Positions 62,604 through 64,000 of a DNA stretch of 64,000 bases are shown here, in pieces. Location: contig JACRMQ010000009.1 in the NCBI GenBank assembly GCA_016214905.1, forward strand, positions 59,962 to 123,961. The letters run 5' to 3'. Below the pieces are notes generated by a model. The model saw only the letters and a list, made by a program, of their open reading frames with translations, was not told the origin of the DNA and ran no database searches. This DNA comes from Ignavibacteriales bacterium (GTDB lineage Bacteria > Bacteroidota > Ignavibacteria > UBA10030 > SZUA-254). How positions within the stretch are numbered: position 1 is the first letter of the stretch; every line of letters begins with the position of its first letter. The position numbers and the translations under genes are program-made.

Positions 62604-64000
62604 AATTTCTTCGTCTCAACAAAGTTTTGTCCTGAGCTAACCGAAGAACTCCCAACTTGTAGACGATAGAAGTACACACCGCTTGTGAGTTTCGATCCGT
62701 TAAACTGCACTTCATACGTTCCTGCATTTTTATTATCATCTACAAGCGTTGCAACTTCCTGTCCAAGCAGATTAAATACTTTGAGTGTTAGATGTGCTGC
62801 CTTCGAGACATCATACTTAATTATTGTTGTCGGATTGAACGGATTGGGGTAATTCTGTCCCAAAGAATATTTTTTAGGCACGGTTAAATTAGATTCTCCT
62901 ACGGAAGAAATTATTTCGGATAAGGGACGGCGCCACACACCCTGTCCCCAGCTTCCGGCATAGAGATCTGATCCGACCAGCGTAATTGCCATGGACAATT
63001 GTGTGGCAAGCCCGGTGTCGGTCCTGGTCCACGTTGTACCATTGTCCGTCGACAAAACAATACCGTTTCCCCAAGTGCTCGCGATAATGTTATTGCCACC
63101 ACCACCATTTGGCGTAGCGACAATGCCGCTGATGTACATCGGCATACCATTGTTCATCACCTCTGTCCAACTGGTACCTTGGTCGGTGGATCGGTATGCT
63201 GCCGGGACGTACCCGTAGGGCCACGCATAGAGATCTGTCCCAACAGTTGCAAGCCCTATGATGGCATTACCTGCAAGTCCACTTTGGTTCCAGCTTGTTC
63301 CATCGTTCGTTGAACGAAATACCCCGTCACCGGTTCCCGCGAAGATTCCTGAATCACTTATGAGGAATGTGCGAACATGATTGCTGGTTAGCCCCGTGTT
63401 GATCGGATTCCAACTCGTTCCATTATCTACAGAAAGAAATGCTCCCTGTCCATTTGTACCGGCAAACATTTTAGTCGCACCGAGCCCAAAGGATTTCACG
63501 GTGATGTTCAAAACATATTTGCTCTGCAAACCAGCCTCGGTCCAGGTCATTCCATCATCGATGGAACGGAACATCCCGCCATAAAGCCCGGAGCTGGCAA
63601 AAATTTCGTCACCACTTATCGCAATCGACATTGGGTTCCATGCGGAAGCTAATGGCCTGGCACTCCAATAGTCACCTTTATTTTGGGTAGCGTAGAGACC
63701 ATACCCCGCTCCTGTAGTTAATGCAAACAACAGACCATTTGGCTTACTCGCAAATTGCGTTACAAAATTCCATTCAACACCGGAGTGAATCCATGATGCA
63801 CTAACATCAGTCGAAAGAAATACCCCACCTGGTCCAGTCCCTACAAATAGTATCGGACCGTTCGCTACAAAACAATATGCCAAACAGTATGGTATCCCAT
63901 TATTGGCTTTTGTCCAGGTATCACCGTTGTCATTGGAAACAAGCACACCGCCATCTTGAGCGTCCGATGCGGCAAACACCGATCCGCCAACTCCAATGAA
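62588..64000 (-). CDS. T9SS-exported BNR/YCF48-like repeat protein (5' partial)
   Basis: A beta-propeller protein cut by the window end; 471 residues are visible and the frame runs to the edge, so the GTG at 63979 is internal. About nine repeats carry the pattern STDNGTTW / SVDNGTSW / STDQGTSWTE (Asp-box/YCF48-like), each about 40-45 residues. The C-terminal T9SS sorting domain (last 85 residues) has NYPNPFNPTTIIKYDV, VFNLLGQEVATL and SGVYFYRLQVG, ending KLILMK. It is secreted to the cell surface; the ligand or function is unknown. Confidence 0.88.
   Translation of the reverse strand, partial: FIGVGGSVFAASDAQDGGVLVSNDNGDTWTKANNGIPYCLAYCFVANGPILFVGTGPGGVFLSTDVSASWIHSGVEWNFVTQFASKPNGLLFALTTGAGYGLYATQNKGDYWSARPLASAWNPMSIAISGDEIFASSGLYGGMFRSIDDGMTWTEAGLQSKYVLNITVKSFGLGATKMFAGTNGQGAFLSVDNGTSWNPINTGLTSNHVRTFLISDSGIFAGTGDGVFRSTNDGTSWNQSGLAGNAIIGLATVGTDLYAWPYGYVPAAYRSTDQGTSWTEVMNNGMPMYISGIVATPNGGGGNNIIASTWGNGIVLSTDNGTTWTRTDTGLATQLSMAITLVGSDLYAGSWGQGVWRRPLSEIISSVGESNLTVPKKYSLGQNYPNPFNPTTIIKYDVSKAAHLTLKVFNLLGQEVATLVDDNKNAGTYEVQFNGSKLTSGVYFYRLQVGSSSVSSGQNFVETKKLILMK

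Overview
The window most resembles a chromosome segment of an uncultured member of the Bacteroidota/Chlorobiota/Ignavibacteria group. The evidence is two proteins with 'NFPNPFNP'/'NYPNPFNP'-type C-terminal type IX secretion (T9SS) sorting domains, TonB-dependent receptors, a GWxTD-domain protein, DUF1573 proteins, moderately AT-rich DNA and many small palindromic or degenerate repeats between genes. The class-level placement is inference. The predicted promoters nevertheless look sigma-70-like (about TTGnAA, 17 bp, TATATT) rather than like the Bacteroides -33/-7 type.

Region 1-21.3 kb: a sugar nucleotidyltransferase cut by the window start, then a long run of mostly minus-strand genes. These include a membrane-anchored rubrerythrin, a TonB receptor, cytochrome bd oxidase (cydAB), a thioredoxin reductase with an atypical thioredoxin, and a second TonB receptor with a carboxypeptidase-like N-terminal domain. 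Exported or lipid-anchored peptidases follow (Xaa-Pro aminopeptidase, M28, M2-type), then a DUF255/YyaL-like protein that carries a palindromic repeat inside its reading frame, and an unknown lipoprotein. Together they suggest a microaerobic or anaerobic peptide-using heterotroph with strong oxygen and redox defence.

Region 21.4-31.4 kb: tRNA-Ala(CGC), a single-domain response regulator and recG. A compact four-gene operon follows: two D-Ala-D-Ala-ligase-like ATP-grasp enzymes, a GNAT acetyltransferase and a lysine-2,3-aminomutase-like radical SAM enzyme. This is the best candidate in the window for an undescribed pathway, perhaps making a beta-amino-acid-containing peptide or osmolyte. Convergent to it is a NarL response regulator overlapping a REC-PAS-PAS-PAS histidine kinase.

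Region 31.7-46.8 kb: plus-strand housekeeping and envelope genes. In order: dnaG, an NTF2-like protein, a family 9 glycosyltransferase (apparently leaderless), DUF3108, a conserved unknown enzyme-like protein, a CPBP protease, cdsA, rimO, GWxTD, a BamA-like porin, rnhB, yraN and cstA.

Region 46.9-64 kb: three small unknown genes, a split Ada pair (Ada-AraC plus O6-methylguanine methyltransferase), a C1 peptidase, a YbjQ protein, a T9SS protein with a CxxCH motif, a secreted small protein, PepF, two DUF1573 proteins, an M1 aminopeptidase, an SDR enzyme without the usual catalytic Tyr, and MutS with repeat-derived insertions. A methyltransferase is flanked by duplicated terminator/T9SS-end sequences, and a T9SS photosynthesis-stability/BNR-like repeat protein is cut by the window end.

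No CRISPR array, rRNA, prophage or insertion sequence was seen.
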